Shown one piece after another: positions 61,368 through 64,000 of a DNA stretch of 64,000 nt. How positions within the stretch are numbered: position 1 is the stretch's first letter; each line of letters starts with the position of its first letter. The notes under the pieces were generated by a model. The model worked only from the letters and a program-made list of their open reading frames with translations. It had not been told where the DNA came from and ran no database searches. The translations under genes were made by a program, and so were the position numbers. The DNA lies in assembly GCF_900105065.1 (NCBI RefSeq), contig NZ_LT629749.1, forward strand, positions 2,728,001 through 2,792,000, given 5' to 3'. Source of the stretch: Friedmanniella luteola (GTDB lineage: Bacteria; Actinomycetota; Actinomycetes; Propionibacteriales; Propionibacteriaceae).

Positions 61368-62398
61368 GCGCCCTGGACAGCTCCACCCCCCTGAACGTCT
61401 CGCAGGGGGCGAAGTTCTCGAAGATCCTGGGCATCGGCGGCTACCGCCCGCGCCGCGTGGTGGACAACGCCGAGATCGTCACCTACATCGACTCCACCGA
61501 CGAGTGGATCCGCACCCGCTCCGGCATCAGCGAGCGCCGCTGGGCGTCGGAGGACGAGACCGTCTCGATGATGAGCCAGGCCGCCGCCCGCAAGGCGATG
61601 GAGCGGGCGGGCGTCGAGCCGGGGCAGATCGACACGGTCATCGTGTCGACGGTCACCCACCTGCACCAGACGCCCGCGATCGCGACCACGATCGCCAGCG
61701 AGCTGGGCGCGAAGAACGCCGCGGCGTTCGACATCTCCGCCGCCTGCGCGGGCTTCTGCTACGCCCTGGCGATGGCCGACTCCTTCGTCCGGACCGGGGC
61801 CTCGAAGCACGTGCTGATCATCGGCGTGGAGCGGCTCAGCGACATGACGGACAAGCACGACCGCTCGACGGCGTTCATCTTCGCCGACGGCGCCGGCGCC
61901 GCGGTCGTCGGTCCGAGCGACACCCCGGCCATCGGGCCGGTGGTCTGGGGCTCCGACGGCGACCAGGCCGACCTGATCGCGCAGAGCGAGTCCTGGACCA
62001 CGGCCATGGACGCGGACGCGCACGACGACGGCCGGCCGCACTGGCCGATGCTGCGGATGAACGGCAACCCCGTCTTCAAGTGGGCGTCCTACACGATGGC
62101 CAAGACCGCCGCCGAGGCGATGGACGCGGCCGGCGTCAAGCCCGAGGACCTCGAGGTCTTCGTGCCCCACCAGGCCAACAACCGGATCACCGACGCCATG
62201 TTCAAGGCGCTCAAGCTGCCCTCGGACGTGGTCATCGGCCGCGACATCATCCACTCCGGCAACACCTCGGCGGCCTCCATCCCCCTGGCGATCGAGACCC
62301 TGCTCGAGTCGGGTCAGGCCCGCAGCGGCCAGACCTGCCTGATCATCGGCTTCGGCGCCGGCCTGGTCTACGCGGGACAGGTCATCCTGCTCCCCTGA
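61364..62398 (+). CDS. fabH: 3-oxoacyl-ACP synthase III
   Basis: A 344-residue KAS III that condenses acyl-CoA with malonyl-ACP to start fatty-acid chains. The catalytic triad is Cys128 (SAACAGFCYAL), His269 (VPHQANNRI) and Asn300 (IHSGNTSAAS). The N-terminal approx. 15 residues are an extension compared with E. coli FabH. The ATG overlaps the fabD stop by four bases. The presence of fabH in the operon is as in Streptomyces, unlike mycobacteria where it lies elsewhere. Confidence 0.95.
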   Translation: MSALDSSTPLNVSQGAKFSKILGIGGYRPRRVVDNAEIVTYIDSTDEWIRTRSGISERRWASEDETVSMMSQAAARKAMERAGVEPGQIDTVIVSTVTHLHQTPAIATTIASELGAKNAAAFDISAACAGFCYALAMADSFVRTGASKHVLIIGVERLSDMTDKHDRSTAFIFADGAGAAVVGPSDTPAIGPVVWGSDGDQADLIAQSESWTTAMDADAHDDGRPHWPMLRMNGNPVFKWASYTMAKTAAEAMDAAGVKPEDLEVFVPHQANNRITDAMFKALKLPSDVVIGRDIIHSGNTSAASIPLAIETLLESGQARSGQTCLIIGFGAGLVYAGQVILLP

Positions 62399-62474
62399 CC
62401 GGCCGGCCCGGGCCGACGCACGACCGCACCACCACCGATCCCACCAGCACCACCACGACGAAGGAGAAGCTCCT

Positions 62475-62720
62475 ATGCCCACCACCGAAGAAGTCCGCAC
62501 CGACCTCGCCGAGATCGTCAACGAGGTCGCCGGTGTCCCCACCGACGACGTCCAGCTCGACAAGTCGTTCACGGACGACCTCGACGTGGACTCGCTCTCG
62601 ATGGTCGAGATCATCTACGCCGCCGAGGAGAAGTTCGGCGTGAGCATCCCCGACGAGGAGGCCAAGAACCTCAAGACCGTCGGGGACGCGGTCGCCTACA
62701 TCGAGCGCGCCGCTTCCTGA
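62475..62720 (+). CDS. acpP: Acyl carrier protein
   Basis: An 81-residue ACP with the phosphopantetheine serine Ser40 in DLDVDSLSMVEI and the acidic helix II (EEKFGVSIPDEEAKNLKTVGDAV). It carries growing fatty acyl chains between FabD, FabH and FabF. AAGGAG lies about eight bases before the ATG. The gap of 93 bases to fabF contains a perfect 18-bp inverted repeat. Confidence 0.97.
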   Translation: MPTTEEVRTDLAEIVNEVAGVPTDDVQLDKSFTDDLDVDSLSMVEIIYAAEEKFGVSIPDEEAKNLKTVGDAVAYIERAAS

Positions 62721-62728
62721 CCGCCGTT

Positions 62729-62767
62729 CGTGATCATGGTCCGCAGCTGCTGCGGACCATGATCACG
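62729..62767. repeat. Perfect 18-bp inverted repeat between acpP and fabF
   Basis: Arms 62729-62746 and 62750-62767 (CGTGATCATGGTCCGCAG and its complement) with a three-base loop, nine bases after the acpP stop and 46 before the fabF start. No T-run follows. It may be an mRNA-stabilising stem that sets a high acpP level, an attenuator, or a member of a dispersed repeat family. Confidence 0.7.
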
Positions 62768-62813
62768 AGCTGACCCACCCCGCACCGATCGCACCACCTG
62801 GCAGGAGAACGAC

Positions 62814-64000
<1,187 letters not shown>

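Overview
The window is very GC-rich DNA (above 70% by eye) from an actinobacterium. Several blocks match arrangements known in Mycobacterium and Streptomyces: mtrA-mtrB-lpqB-comF-hpf; prfB-ftsE-ftsX-smpB near the tmRNA gene; ahpE-DUF3052 divergent from aceE; and a fabD-fabH-acpP-fabF cluster with a PucR-like regulator. Frequent GTG starts, many 1-4 base gene overlaps and the tmRNA tag ANSKRTQFALAA fit this. Family-level placement (for example Geodermatophilaceae) is only a guess. I saw no insertion sequence, prophage, CRISPR array or rRNA.

Layout. 0.1-10.1 kb (minus strand): an AlkZ/YcaQ-type DNA glycosylase, hpf, comF-like, lpqB, mtrB, mtrA, YqgE, VanZ and an ACT-domain malic enzyme. 10.2-17.2 kb: a tightly overlapping five-gene operon encoding SWIM zinc-finger, DUF5691, MoxR AAA+, DUF5682 and VWA proteins, probably one ATP-dependent machine of unknown target. 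17.3-25.2 kb: a FolP2-like protein, a DHA2-type exporter, small proteins, a secreted nuclease, a methyltransferase, and an overlapping signalling pair (cNMP-domain histidine kinase plus receiver/thioredoxin-reductase-like fusion that has lost its redox cysteines). 25.2-31.8 kb: phoD with PHO-box-like sites, an NCS2 nucleobase permease, DUF817 and a HelD-type helicase with a structured leader. 32-43 kb: the rescue and division block (ssrA, smpB, M23 peptidase, ftsX, ftsE, prfB) plus FKBP, DUF2207, an oxidoreductase and a ROK kinase. 43.2-48 kb: tRNA-Val, a secreted beta-helix protein and small redox and PLP enzymes. 48-64 kb: ahpE, DUF3052, aceE, IMPase, PHP, pirin and a FasR/MabR-like regulator, then a surface module (SigK-like sigma, RskA-like anti-sigma, fasciclin, DUF4397, class F sortase), then fabD-fabH-acpP-fabF, with fabF cut by the window end.

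How the genes work together. aceE supplies acetyl-CoA and the fab operon consumes malonyl units, with the FasR/MabR-like regulator lying between them. SmpB, tmRNA, RF2, HPF and HelD all act on stalled or idle ribosomes and RNA polymerase. The sigma/anti-sigma pair appears to drive both arms of the fasciclin/DUF4397-sortase divergon through two mirror-image promoters with the same spacing. The most unusual observations are the five-gene AAA+/VWA operon with a TraB/TIKI-like signature in DUF5682, a FabD fused to a biotinyl-like barrel whose modifiable lysine is replaced, the cysteine-less response-regulator/thioredoxin-reductase fusion, and the paired ECF-type promoters.
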